A stretch of 64,000 bases of DNA, taken from Ceratotherium simum simum (taxonomy: Eukaryota > Chordata > Mammalia > Perissodactyla > Rhinocerotidae). The translations under genes were made by a program, and so were the position numbers. Shown here piece by piece: positions 13,031 through 23,539 of the stretch. A model generated the notes under the pieces. That model was given only the letters and a program-made list of their open reading frames with translations, was not told the DNA's origin and ran no database searches. Location: contig NW_004454193.1 of NCBI RefSeq assembly GCF_000283155.1, forward strand, positions 5,893,297-5,957,296. Reading direction: 5' to 3'. Within the stretch, counting starts at the first letter, position 1; each line of letters opens with the position of its first letter.

Positions 13031-13546
13031 TTAAAAATTGGGGAGGGCATATTGGAGGGTTGGTATGTTTCATCAACATTTATATATGTGTGGGAGAGTT
13101 GATTTTTTGTTGTTGTCTTTTTTCTTTCCTGCATCAGCTCAGATTCATGCCATTGAACTGCAACAATGAAAAGAGAATTTTAAATAAAAAATGCACAAGA
13201 CTTGGCAACTGATTGCGTGGAATTGTCTTAGTTTGCATTTCTCCTTACCATGAAAAAGAAGATTCTGAGGCACAGACTTGAGAGCAAGTAATTAATATGA
13301 GAGGTGAAGGAAACACCAGTAGGGTAGTGAAGAAGTTAGACAGGGAAGGGAAAGTGGCCAATCAAGGGTGTTACCAATCCAGTTACTATTCTGGGCTAAT
13401 GGATCTTAATCCCTCTGGGGAAACTCTGGGAGTTCAGTTACCCTACCCGAGGGGTGAGGAAGCTGTTGGCATTCAATCAACTGTATGTCATTAGTTGAAG
13501 GATGCTTCCAGGAGGTAATCCGCCAACATTTCCAGCCTGCCACATG
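13031..13546. other. Unassigned sequence
   Basis: No feature recognised. A 65-codon open frame at 13297-13494 has no recognised similarity or context. Confidence 0.5.
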
Positions 13547-14335
13547 AGTGGGTTTAGTTATATAACGATGTGCAATAAATTATCCCAAAATTTAGTGGCT
13601 TACTACAACAATAAATGCTTATTATTTCATAGTGTTTGTGAGGGTTAGGAATTTTGGAGTAGCTTAGCTGGTTGGTTCTGGCTTGGGGTTCTTCACAAGG
13701 TTGCTTCATGGGGTTCTTCACGAGTTAAGAAATCAACAGGGCTTTAGTCCTCTGAAAACGTTGACTGAAGCTGGAAGATCTGCCTCTAAGATGGCTCACT
13801 CACATGGCTGGCCAGTCTGTGCCAGCTTTTTGCTGGAAGCTTCAATTTCTTGCCGTGTGGACATTTGACCTCTCCATTTGACCACTTGAGTGTCCTCAGG
13901 ACAAGGCATATGGCTTACCCCAAAGAAAATGATCCAAGAGAGAGCAAGACCGCAGTGCCTTTTACGACCTTGTCTTGAAAGTCACACTGTCATTTCCACC
14001 ACATTCCATCTGAGAGAAGCGAGTCAAGTCATGAAGTCTGGCCCACAGTCAAGAGGAGAGGAGGGAGGCGTGTCAATGTGTCTGTGAACAGACTTTTAAG
14101 CCATCACAGCAAGCAAAGTAGGCTTTGGCAGCCAGAGACAACCCTCAGGCAAAGAAACGCAGGTGCCTGTGGAAGTCAGGCAGGCGGGAGCCATACAGGC
14201 AAAGGGGAATGGAGAGGGGACAGCAGCGCCCTCTACAGGAATAAATAAAGATAAGATCAACCTATTTTCAAGGCATGGGGAAATAGACTTGACCATTGGA
14301 CAGGAGGAGTAGCAAAATGATGTTGCAAAGGGGAT
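13547..14335 (-). repeat. LTR-like repeat, antisense
   Basis: Contains 'caaaatttagtggcttact', 'agatggctcactcacatgg', 'atgatccaagagagagcaag' and a terminal 'aggaggagtagcaaaatgat', the order seen in a common mammalian LTR-type repeat read in reverse. About 14095-14255 does not fit and may be a later insertion. I cannot name the subfamily with confidence. Confidence 0.5.
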
Positions 14336-14600
14336 GGAGACAGAGCGGGTTGAAGATTTCGGACATTTTTAAGAATCACTCTGCTGTAATTCTAAGAAGA
14401 AAACACTGCCAATTAGATTATGATACCACATTAATAACAAAATGTGTCTCTGTCTCAGAGACAAGACTGTGAGTAAAAAGGACATTTTAGAATCAATGAA
14501 TATAGTAGTTGCACAAAGAATTTCAAAGTTTCACATATACAATTGTTACAAAAACAAAAACCTCTGACTTTTATCTTCCATCTTCTAGGGATGTCATTAC
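14336..14600. other. Unassigned sequence
   Basis: Nothing recognised. Confidence 0.5.
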
Positions 14601-14760
14601 ATATTAAGTGTAGGCAGTAGTATGGTATGGAGTTTTAGGTTTTAGTCCTTACCAGGCCATATCTCAGAACTTGAACCAGTCATTTAATCTCTCTGAGCTT
14701 CAATTTTCACATCTGCAAAATGGGGATAAAGTACTGCTTTGACTCTCTTCTAGATCAACC
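14601..14760 (+). repeat. MIR SINE
   Basis: Sense MIR core: 'agtcatttaatctctctgag', 'cttcaattttcacatctgca', 'aaaatggggataaagtac'. Confidence 0.85.
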
Positions 14761-16299
14761 AAAAATGAATTCAAAATAGTTTTAAAATTAAAATGTTATC
14801 AAGATGTACAGTGTTATGAATGTGCAGAAACAGCTGTAAAAGTCACAGGTAGCAGGAAAGAAAATGAAAATTTTCTCCTTGGAAGCTCAAGAAAAACTAA
14901 GTTACTAATTCCTTATACTGCTAGTCAAACGGAAATGATTCCTGAATTTTCAGGAAATTTCTCTGCTTAAAGGCAAAATAGGGAAAAATGGGAGACGGTG
15001 GTTGGGGACTTTAGTGTCATCTTACACAAGCAGATCTTGGCCATAAATGAATTGAAGAAAAAAACGTATTGGTCATTTTCTAGCTGTGGCAATAAACCCA
15101 GACGCAGCAGAGCATCATACCTCATTGGCTGGAGCCAGCAAACCTGGTTATTGTTCACCCATGGCCATTTCCTAACCGTGTCTGTGAAAGCCCAGAGACA
15201 CAACTAGAGGCTTTCTACCAGAAAAACCCAGGCTGCCACTTGGGGAGCTGAAACCTCCCAATATAAAGAAATGACACACACCTGAGCAGGTCTGATATAT
15301 ATTCCTTTCTGCAGAGGGCAGTGGAATACATTCCTGGGCCATTCATCATGTTGCTAAAATTAGATCCTGCTTAGAAGGAATGATATATTACTGATTACAT
15401 AATAAAGATAGCTATATTTCTCATGAGAAACAGAAGGGAGAGATATATTTAGGCGCAGGGCAAATATATTCTTGATATGAAAAATGGATTCATTAAGTAT
15501 TTAATCTTTATACCATTCCTGTGAAATAAATGCACACATACATCACACGTGTTTTAAAGTGACTTGATAATTAATATTGTTACACTTGAGAAAAATCCTG
15601 GCTCTGTCAAGAAGTCATGTCAGGAGTCAGAGAAAGCAGGCTGACGCATGCCCTCCACAGAACTCTGAATGGAGTGCCTTGGCTGCACCGAAAAGCCGAG
15701 TGAACCACCCGTGCGCACGGAGAGTGTGAGTCGGGGATTTGCACCACGATTTCATCCTATTTGGGTGGGGCCCAGAGGGATCACCGGGGTTTTCTGGAAG
15801 TAGATGCATCATGCATTTCTAAGGGTCTTAAAGATGGCATTGGAAAAGATTCGATGAACCAAAGGGCCCCTGTTAATTGACTACGGCCTGCCTTCTCCCC
15901 TCTTCACCAATAAACCTGCTCCCTGTACATCTCATTCTATTTCCCTCCTCTAAGATCCTTGCTGTAAAGGGCAAGCCTCACATTTTTTTAAAAGCTGTGG
16001 CCACAGAGGAAGCATTTCCAAATATCCTGGTGATGATATTCCAACTTAAAACAAACATGAGTGTGTTTGGTTGGAGTTTGGAGTTTAAACACACACACAG
16101 ATTTGCAGCACCTCAGGTATCAAACATCAGTAAAAACAAATCTGGATGAAGTGAAAAAACAAAATAATTCTAAGAATAATAGCTTTGAATAATAGATTGA
16201 TCTAACTAAAGATTATCCTAGAGAGATTACGGCTAGGCGTAAAATACTAACAGGCTAGAAAGCGTTAAATCTCATTGCTTGTATGTTTACGCTACAGGA
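14761..16299. other. Unassigned stretch
   Basis: No gene or repeat recognised. Open frames of 60-90 codons (for example 14967-15203 minus and 15877-16149 plus) lack any supporting signal. There is a very short CA run near 16089. Confidence 0.5.
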
Positions 16300-16520
16300 A
16301 AAGGACATGGATTTTGAAGTCACGTGGAATTGGGTTCTGCTCCCGGCTCTGACCTCTACTAGCTATGTGATTTTTATACAAGTAATTTAACCTCTTTTGA
16401 GCTCTTCTTTCCCATCTATAGTGTAAAAACCAAAATCCTCTAGCCATACTGTTCTAAAACTTGACTGCACACACAGCTTCTAGCACAATGCCTGGTATAC
16501 AGCAAGAATTCAACAAACAT
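16300..16520 (+). repeat. MIR SINE
   Basis: Near full-length sense MIR: 'gacatggattttgaagtca', 'ctctactagctatgtgattt', 'acaatgcctggtatacagca', ending 'aattcaacaaacatta'. Followed by a C10 run at 16525-16534. Confidence 0.85.
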
Positions 16521-16679
16521 TAGTCCCCCCCCCCGTCTTCCTTCCACCATAGGAAGGTGGTGCCAGAAACAGTTTCCCTCTCTCAGTGATGAAAACATTG
16601 CCTCCCTCCACTTACTTGGCTTAAATTTTAAAGTTCTAGAGAGTTTATAGGGGCCCATTGATGGGGAAAGTCCTTGAAG

Positions 16680-17050
16680 TAGTCAGGATAAGCTAGGCTC
16701 TGCTGCAGTAAAGAAACAACCCCCCATGTCATTTATTAACACAATAAGCGTTTACGTCTCTTTCGTGCTCTCCACCCAATATGGGTCAGCAGGTGGCTGT
16801 GCTGGGTTTAGTCACTCAGGGACCCAGGGCTCTACCGTCTTTTGATGCCATCATCTCAACACAAGGTTGACAGTTCATTGTCAGAAGGGGAGAAACAACA
16901 GAAAACTAGAACAGTGGCTCTTAATTGTTTCCACAAGGAAGTGATATGTGACACTTCCTCTCACATTTCAAAGGGGTAAGGAAGTACAATCGCCCAGGTG
17001 CCTGGGGGATAGGAGATTAGGAGAGTTGAGACCCCCGTGCCAGAAGTGAT
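16680..17050 (-). repeat. LTR-like repeat, antisense (copy 2 of 3)
   Basis: Opens 'tagtcaggataagctaggct' and ends with 'aaggaagtacaatcgccca'. Same family as 9873-10230 and 31203-31600, strongly diverged. Confidence 0.55.
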
Positions 17051-18109
17051 GAACTGAGTGCACCTAGAACAGCCAAGTCCACAGAGGCTTCTGATAACCC
17101 CGACCGCAGTTGCTGTAGCCCTGACTCCACTAGTTCCTCTGCTGGGAGGAGGCAGCTTTGCATTGTGGGCCCGTCGGTCTTTGTCGGGATCTAAGCCCAG
17201 CCCATTCTCTCCCCTGGTTCATACTCATGAGTGCACTCTGAAGTTTCCACTATTAACTTATCCAAATAATTCGTACACCTTTCTCAAGTCACATCCGAGT
17301 TGCCCAACTTCTGGACGCTTCCTGGCAACATGATCCCAGTGGTTATTTTGTCACCAGGCACACCTTATTTTTGCCTCTGATCAAATTAAACTCCCTCCTT
17401 AGCTGAGGTTCACACAATTTTTCTTCTTTCCCAGAAAGGCTCAATCAGTATTGCCCTCATTTGCTTCCCATCTGTGGTTGACTGATTGCATTAATGGCCC
17501 CCATTTTTCACCCCTCCCCTGTATTCAGGCCCCTTGCCACGTGACTCTGTATGGCCTCTTGCTAAAGAGGTGGCGTTCATTTCTCCATGAACCCAAAGGC
17601 CTTGTTGAGGGGCCGTGTTCAAGGAGATTGACCTGTCGGGGGATTCGGCAGCAGCAGGAGTCGCCAGGCTGTAAAGAGTCAGGAAGGAGACTCCACTGTG
17701 ATTCCAGGTGGTTCAACCGGTTTGAAGCAGGACCCCAGCTGGCAGCTTGGGACACGAGGGACAAGGTCCTGACTCGGCAGGAGCTGAGCAAAGAGAAGCC
17801 AGGCACAGACAAGCAGGCTGAAGTTGGGGCCGAGGGTCCATGAGGAAAGCTGGAGAACAATCAGGAAATCGAAGCAGGAGACCAGGACCAAGGAGTGGGT
17901 GCCGTGGTGGCCCTGCTAGTCTCATTGGACACAGTGTTGAAGATAGCGAGACTAGTTCCAGAAACTAAGAGACAGGGAGATCCTGAGCTCCTCCCAGGTT
18001 TGGTCAGAGCTGGATGAGAATCAGGCGCTCTACCTGGCAGGCGTGGGGCAGGCGGCGGCTGACAACTATACCCTCGTCACTTTTCTCGAGAGTGGACCAC
18101 CAGCAGCTG
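17051..18109. other. Unassigned, relatively GC-rich stretch
   Basis: Holds a 130-codon open frame at 17451-17843 on the plus strand and a 111-codon frame on the minus strand over the same bases (17525-17860). Because both are open, low stop density from higher GC is the likely cause. 'gccacgtgactctgtatggc' hints at an old repeat. I recognise no protein family. Confidence 0.45.
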
Positions 18110-18272
18110 ATCCCGTGATTCTCGTCCCTGTCTGCAAATAGGATCACCCGGCACACTTTAAGAAACACTAGTGCCTGGGCTCCCCCTGCCAAGATCCTGA
18201 TTTGATGGGCCCCTGTTGGCAGGATATATCATTATTAATAATGTGCAGACTGAGTTGAGAACCACTTAACCA
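18110..18272 (+). mobile_element. MER5A-like hAT DNA transposon
   Basis: Order of phrases fits MER5A: 'ggatcacccggcacacttta', 'gatcctgatttgatgggccc', ending 'ctgagttgagaaccactt' (consensus end 'tttgagaaccactg'). Confidence 0.65.
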
Positions 18273-18636
18273 GTCTGCCTATTCCCCATCCCTCCCTCCC
18301 AGCACAGGCCTCCCCAGGTGTCTTTCCAAACCACAGTTTAGTTAGGCACCTGCAAGTTTAAAAAAAAATTAGTATTCACACACATGCATACAAGGATGAT
18401 AAAAGCTTTTTTTTGTGACTAACTTTTTAATCTGCTGATTACACACATAAGTTATTTAGAAATTGTAAGGTGACCAAGCCTAGGTGTGTGCTCTTAGCCA
18501 TATATTTGCATGCCCTCCACAGCAAAGATCTGAGGCCTTAGAAAGACAGGGAGTGACTATCAGCCTTCAGAGTACTTTACACCAAAGAGATTCCTTAAAA
18601 GACTAATTTTAAAGCAGATAATGGCGACTTAAAAAT
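18273..18636. other. Unassigned sequence
   Basis: Nothing recognised. A9 run near 18360. Confidence 0.5.
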
Positions 18637-18648
18637 GACAGATATTAG

Positions 18649-18905
18649 GGCAGGCCCAGTGGCGTAGTGGTTGAGTTTGCACACTCCGCTTTGGTGGCCC
18701 GGGGTTCGCAGGTTTGGACCCCAGGCGTGGGCCTATGCACTGCTTGTCAAGTTATGCTATGGCAGGCGTCCCACATATAAAGTAGAGGAAGATGGGCACG
18801 GATGTTAGCCCAGGGCCAATTTTCCTTAGCAAAAGAGGTGGATTGGCAACAGATGTTAGTTCAGGGCTAATCTTCCTCACCAAAAAAAAAAAAAAAAGAG
18901 AGAGA
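18649..18905 (+). mobile_element. ERE-type SINE
   Basis: tRNA-like head with an A box ('tggcgtagtggttgag') and a decayed B box ('ggtttggaccc'), body 'tataaagtagaggaagatgg', and tail of about 15 A then 'gagaga'. Flanked by target-site duplication GACAGATATTA (18637-18647) and GACAAATATTA (18906-18916). Confidence 0.9.
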
Positions 18906-19014
18906 GACAAATATTAGCTTATCAATGTATATTTTATCTATTCTCACAAACTCTGGAACCCTAAGGTTCTTAAGACAGCATATTATGTGCTAAAGAGAAA
19001 ATAAAAGAGAATGC

Positions 19015-19190
19015 CAGGAGACACTGAGGGGGCATTTTTGGATCTGGGGTCAGGACGGGCCCCTTGGAGAAGTACCACTAAATCTCAGGCATGAATGAAG
19101 AGAAGGCAGCAGTTATGTGACCATCTGGGGAAAAAGATTTCCAGGCAGAAGGAATTGTCAGCAAGAATGTTCTGTGGAGGATCCTTGCTT
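19015..19190 (-). repeat. L2 LINE fragment (antisense)
   Basis: 'aaaaagatttccaggcaga' followed by 'aggaattgtcagcaagaatg' fits the antisense L2 phrase 'ttccaggcagagggaacagcaagtgcaaa'. Short and diverged. Confidence 0.5.
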
Positions 19191-19814
19191 GGTGATCAAT
19201 GAAGAAAAGGCGCAGAGCGGGCACTTCAGCCGAGGCTCACAGCGGTACGTCATCCAAAACACTAAGGATCCCGACCACCTGAAGGCAGAAAGGGAATGCC
19301 ACACAACAAACACGGAATAGGAGCTAAGCATATTTTTAAAGCACCGCGAACAAGCACAGCTAGTGTTACAGACAGTATTCTGGGGATGATATTATGCTCC
19401 TTTGCATAATATTCATAAAGAACAGATATTGGAATGGCTCTCGTCAGTTTTCCCTAGGAGAGATACAAAATAATCTTTTATTAATCTTATTTTAAATTTG
19501 TTACCATTGTACATGATCTCAGAAGACCAAGTGGAGAAAATATTATACAAATCAAAGGAATAAATGAATATGAACGAAAAGACAATTATATGCCCAAATA
19601 AAAATTTCTTCCCATTCTGTTACACTATAAAGCATTTTGTAAATGTAAATATTGTACATAAATGTTAAATAAACACATTAATATAATCTTCCTCTGGGTT
19701 TTTAAAAATAAGAATCTCAGTAGGCAGAGTTATAATTTCATATGTAGAAGTTCTCTCAGGCCCACGTTTCCCAGCATCTAACAGTCAGCACAGGGAAGCC
19801 ATTATTTCGGTAGA
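19191..19814. other. Unassigned AT-rich sequence
   Basis: No repeat or gene recognised. Confidence 0.5.
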
Positions 19815-19965
19815 GACAGTGAGGGTGATGGTTGAACACGTCGCGTTGGGTGCAGACAGAACTAGGCTCAGGTCCTTACTTTGCCATCAAATAGCTGTGT
19901 GACCTTGGACAAGTTATTTAATCTATCCAAGCGCTTGTTTTGAAATGTGCAAAATGTGATGATTC
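19815..19965 (+). repeat. MIR SINE
   Basis: Sense MIR: 'aatagctgtgtgaccttgga' followed by 'caagttatttaatctatcc'. Confidence 0.85.
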
Positions 19966-20259
19966 TTTTCATTTCAAATTTTTTGTTGTTGAAACAAAAC
20001 GAGATTCTTTAGAGACTGTGGCACAGTGGCTGTGACATCCTCACGTGTGTCATTACATCATCCTCTCCTCAGAGGGCATGAGTGTGTGCAAGGATCGCAT
20101 ACTTGTAAACTTGGAAATACACAAGGCAGGCTCAGGATAGACTGTGGCATGGCTGTTCCCCTCACACTGGAAGACTTGGAGGGACAAGAAGCCCTCTGTA
20201 GCTTTATCAATCAATCCTCTGACAGTTAAAAATCCAGGAAGGACAAGATGAGCCTGTTG

Positions 20260-20454
20260 CTAACTGGTTGTTTGTGCATTTAGCCTAGCCAGCTTGGCTT
20301 CTAATTCTTCCTCAAGGAATTTGACAATCATCTTAAGAATAGCTTCTCGAGAGAATTCTTCCTGCAACAAATTGTCACATGGAAACTCATAGAGGATGCC
20401 ACCAATCCATACTAATAGGGAGCCAAACACACAATTATTATTTGCTTTAGAGAA
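20260..20454 (-). CDS. Possible terminal exon, unidentified protein
   Basis: Read on the minus strand, an 'ATGTTTACAG' acceptor-like site at about 20455-20464 is followed by 64 open codons and a TAG (20260-20262). The residues look protein-like: the start includes GSLLVWIGGILYEF, and the last third is a charged helical stretch, EEFSREAILKMIVKFLEEEL, ending in QTTS. There is no ATG start, so if real it is a 3' exon or a gene remnant. The acceptor has only a weak pyrimidine tract, and I see no clear AATAAA close downstream. I do not recognise the family; VWIGG occurs in actin-like proteins, but the rest does not match. An open run of this length has roughly a 5% chance of arising randomly, so caution is needed. 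Confidence 0.25.
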   Translation of the reverse strand, partial: FSKANNNCVFGSLLVWIGGILYEFPCDNLLQEEFSREAILKMIVKFLEEELEAKLARLNAQTTS

Positions 20455-20464
20455 CTGTAAACAT

Positions 20465-21109
20465 TAATGTTATTCATGATGAGGAAGATATTCCACTTTA
20501 GGCATACTTCCTCTGCTGCTACAGAGCTATCAGCGTATTTTCCTCCTTTTCCACGCAAAATAAAGACAATGAGTGCATTAGTTGGAAGTAGTAGGATTTA
20601 TTCCAGGTAACAACCCAGAATATAAATTGAGAGATGAAAAGGAGTCTGTAATCAGGAATCATCCATCAAGACCTCATCTGCTGATGAGGTTATACTCTCC
20701 GGAGTTCCACTGCTGTCTGTCCTGTGATTCACTCTTTTTAGCAGCTTTGGACCCTCCACAGAGTGACCGATGGAAATAACCACAGCCTCTTGCTTCCGGA
20801 GAGCAACGGCGGCCTCCTCTAGACAAACAGAGGTCCTTGAAAACTCAGAGTCTTTTAACCGAAGGGCGTGGATGTTTCCTTACAGACATCATTCCAGACC
20901 CAGTGTATCAGGATGACAAACTTTGTTCCCTGTGGGACCAAAAAGAGAATAAGGTTTAAAAAACAAGCTGCCTTTTTAGTGGCTGCTACTGATTACTAAA
21001 ATGATCTTATAAACACAAATTCTTAAGGGTCTACTATGTTTGTAAGCACACGTAATCAAAATAGATGGATTCTGTAGAACAAACAGGCTGCTTAGTTTCA
21101 TGGAAAAAA
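20465..21109. other. Unassigned sequence
   Basis: No clear gene or repeat. A 65-codon plus-strand frame at 20582-20779 has no supporting context. Confidence 0.45.
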
Positions 21110-21350
21110 AAATAATGAACTCCGAGTAAGGACTTGAGTTCAAGTCCAAGGTCGATTATTGAGTAGCTGAGTGACCTTGGGCCTGGTCATTTCACTTCTC
21201 AGAATGTATTTACTCATCTATAAAATGGGAATGATATTATTTATTTCAGGTTCCTCATAGAATGGTGGAGGAAATTAAAACAGATCGTGTCTGTGCAAGT
21301 ACTATGAAAACTGTCAGAGGAACTGCCACGTAGGTGGTATTGTTATGCCC
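21110..21350 (+). repeat. MIR SINE
   Basis: Near full-length sense MIR: 'gagttcaagtccaaggtcga', 'agctgagtgaccttgggcct', 'ctataaaatgggaatgatat', 'acgtaggtggtattgttat'. Confidence 0.85.
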
Positions 21351-21734
21351 AATTTCTAAGATTTATTGAACATTATCTCCTTAGACCATATCAGGAAGAT
21401 GACACTTGACAAATGAGAACTCTTTACTGTGTCATATCCCATTGTCTCTGGCTGTTTTCATCCTGAGCTGATAGGGTAGGCCTATGTTGCCGTGTAGCAT
21501 AATCCTTGGTAGAGGGCATTTCTCTAAAAGTGGAAAGGATTTCTAGCTCCCATCCTGTCCCATTTCTTTCTATATACCCACGTAGCTAAACACCCATCAC
21601 TCAAATTTCCTAAAGCAAGAAAATGGAAACACAGGAAGCATGTAGACACCTCTGTTTTAGGTTTTCCCACTTTTGTCAAGATTCTTTATTTCCAAATGGC
21701 TCCAGCCTCCACTCCTGAAATCTCTGCATAACAA
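21351..21734. other. Unassigned sequence
   Basis: Nothing recognised. Confidence 0.5.
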
Positions 21735-21998
21735 TAACTATCTATTTAGCTATTGTTTTGGGGCCCTTACTGTAGATGGTCATGACATAAGCTTTCGATA
21801 TGGAATAGCTTATGTAATCCTTACAACAAACATATGAAATACTGTTACTGGTCCAAATTGAAAGACTGGGAAATTGAGACTTAGAGAGGTTAAACAACTT
21901 TCTTGAGATCACATAGCTAGCTAGTAAGTGGCAGAGATGGGATTAAATCCCAGATCTGCATGGCTCCGAAGTACATGATCTGACCACTACATTATCAA
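21735..21998 (-). repeat. MIR SINE (antisense)
   Basis: Reverse-complement MIR: 'aattgagacttagagaggtt', 'gatcacatagctagctagta', 'agtggcagagatgggattaa', ending 'ctgaccactacattat'. Close to full length. Confidence 0.9.
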
Positions 21999-22104
21999 GA
22001 TTTTCCTGAAAAATTGTTCTGTTATTTTGTTAGTTTTGTCTAGAATCTAATCTTGGGATAGGTTGTTAGGTAGCATATAGACTTCCTTCAGCATCAAACT
22101 ATAT

Positions 22105-22235
22105 ACTGTCAAATTATTCATTTTTCTATCCAACAAATATTTATTAAATGTCTACTCTCTGCCAGGTACTGCACTGGGGAGGGGGTGGTCATTAGCTATA
22201 AATGAATCCAGTCCCTTAATCCTATAGGGCTTCCT
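22105..22235 (-). repeat. L2 LINE 3' end (antisense)
   Basis: 'ccaacaaatatttattaaat', then 'ctgccaggtactgcactggg', the classic antisense L2 3' end. Confidence 0.7.
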
Positions 22236-22344
22236 GGTAACTTTCTCCCTAAGATAAGTTGACGTGCATTGCATTAGGAAAATCTCTTCAAATTAAAATA
22301 CAATTGCATGAGGATTTTCTATATTGTTTATAAAAAGATTCATG

Positions 22345-22440
22345 TTAGGATCCTTTCAATTTCATTCATTCAACTGGTGAAACTATAAATATTTGTAAGG
22401 TGCCTCTTAGGACTCAGACACTAGCCAACCTACAGATAAT
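22345..22440 (-). repeat. Probable L2 3' end (antisense)
   Basis: 'ttcattcattcaactggtg' followed by 'aatatttgtaaggtgcctc' and 'actcagacactagcc' matches a decayed antisense L2 terminus. Confidence 0.45.
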
Positions 22441-22568
22441 ATTGTATCTGCTAAACCCTTAATTTACTCACAGCTATTTCAGAAATACTAGGGAATACCA
22501 AACGCTCACACATGTTAATTGTCAGTTATCCATCTTGAAGGAGAAAGAAGATAGTTGGGATAAAAGGC

Positions 22569-22652
22569 ATATATATATAGAAATAGATATACAGATATAT
22601 GTTACTTTTGATATATATATACATTAAAAGTTATACACACACACACACACAC
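22569..22652. repeat. Compound microsatellite (TA)n and (CA)9
   Basis: AT-alternating tracts at 22569-22622 are followed by a (CA)n run at 22635-22652. Likely polymorphic in length. Confidence 0.9.
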
Positions 22653-22929
22653 CTCACTGTGACCAAGAATTTGAGACTCTTTCCACTTTAAACTTTACAA
22701 AGATCTTTTGAGCTTATAAACAATTCTCTTATTTTGCTCCGTGGAAGAAGTACTTATAAACAGTATAATAGCTAAGAATTAGGGTGCAAAAAAAGAGATA
22801 AAAGGAAAAATGAAAAGCAGCATGGGTAATCTAGAAACTAAGCAAATTCCTGAATAACCATCACTATTTTTAATGTGTTTTCCATGGTTTCTGAGCACCC
22901 AGGTCAAATCAATACCACTCTGTACCATA

Positions 22930-23078
22930 AGGCTTGTTTTCAGATTTGTGGGGGCCTTTTCTTTGGAGAGATGTCAGCTCCTTGAAGGAAACAGCCCTGC
23001 CATATTTCTTTATACCTCCACAGTGAATAAAAAATTCTGGGCACATAATAGGTGCTAAATATGTACTTGCTCATTAAT
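22930..23078 (+). repeat. L2 LINE 3' end
   Basis: 'gtcagctccttgaaggaaa', 'tatacctccacagtgaataa', 'gcacataataggtgctaaat' follow the sense L2 3' order. Confidence 0.65.
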
Positions 23079-23174
23079 AGATTAAGATTCTTGGAGAGGC
23101 AACACTAGTACAGGAAAAGTTGCAGAGACTAAAAGCAAAGATTACCTTAAAGCTATTATTTGCCCATTTGTTGA

Positions 23175-23412
23175 AGAGAGTTAGAATATACTGGTTAAAA
23201 AGACAAGTTCTGTCATCTTCTATTTCTGCATCTTTGCACAAATTACTTAATCTAACTGTGCCTCAGTTTATCTTCATCTGTAAAGATGAGGATAATAAGA
23301 GTGTTTATATTGTAAAGCTGTTGTGAGAATTAAATTAGTTAATACAAGAACAGCATTTACAACACTAGCACACAGTAAGTGTAAAATAAATGCTAGCTAT
23401 TATTATTTGTGA
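23175..23412 (+). repeat. MIR SINE
   Basis: Sense MIR to its 3' end: 'caaattacttaatctaact', 'tcatctgtaaagatgaggat', 'cacacagtaagtgtaaaata', 'aatgctagctattatta'. Confidence 0.9.
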
Positions 23413-23539
23413 TTCTTTTCTCTTATTTTTGAGAATGCAAATGTCCTTTAAAATGAGAAAATGAGATATAATAGATTAGTTCGTTTCAAAGATAATAGAA
23501 AATTTAGTCCTTATTACCACTTAAGCTTAATTTAAATAA

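Noticed and set aside
17451..17860. Longish open frames on both strands (130 codons plus, 111 codons minus)
   Set aside because: Both strands are open at the same place, there is no recognisable domain, and higher local GC lowers stop frequency.
19390..19430. Octamer-like 'cctttgcataatattcat' as a POU-factor site
   Set aside because: A single short motif in AT-rich DNA with no further support.
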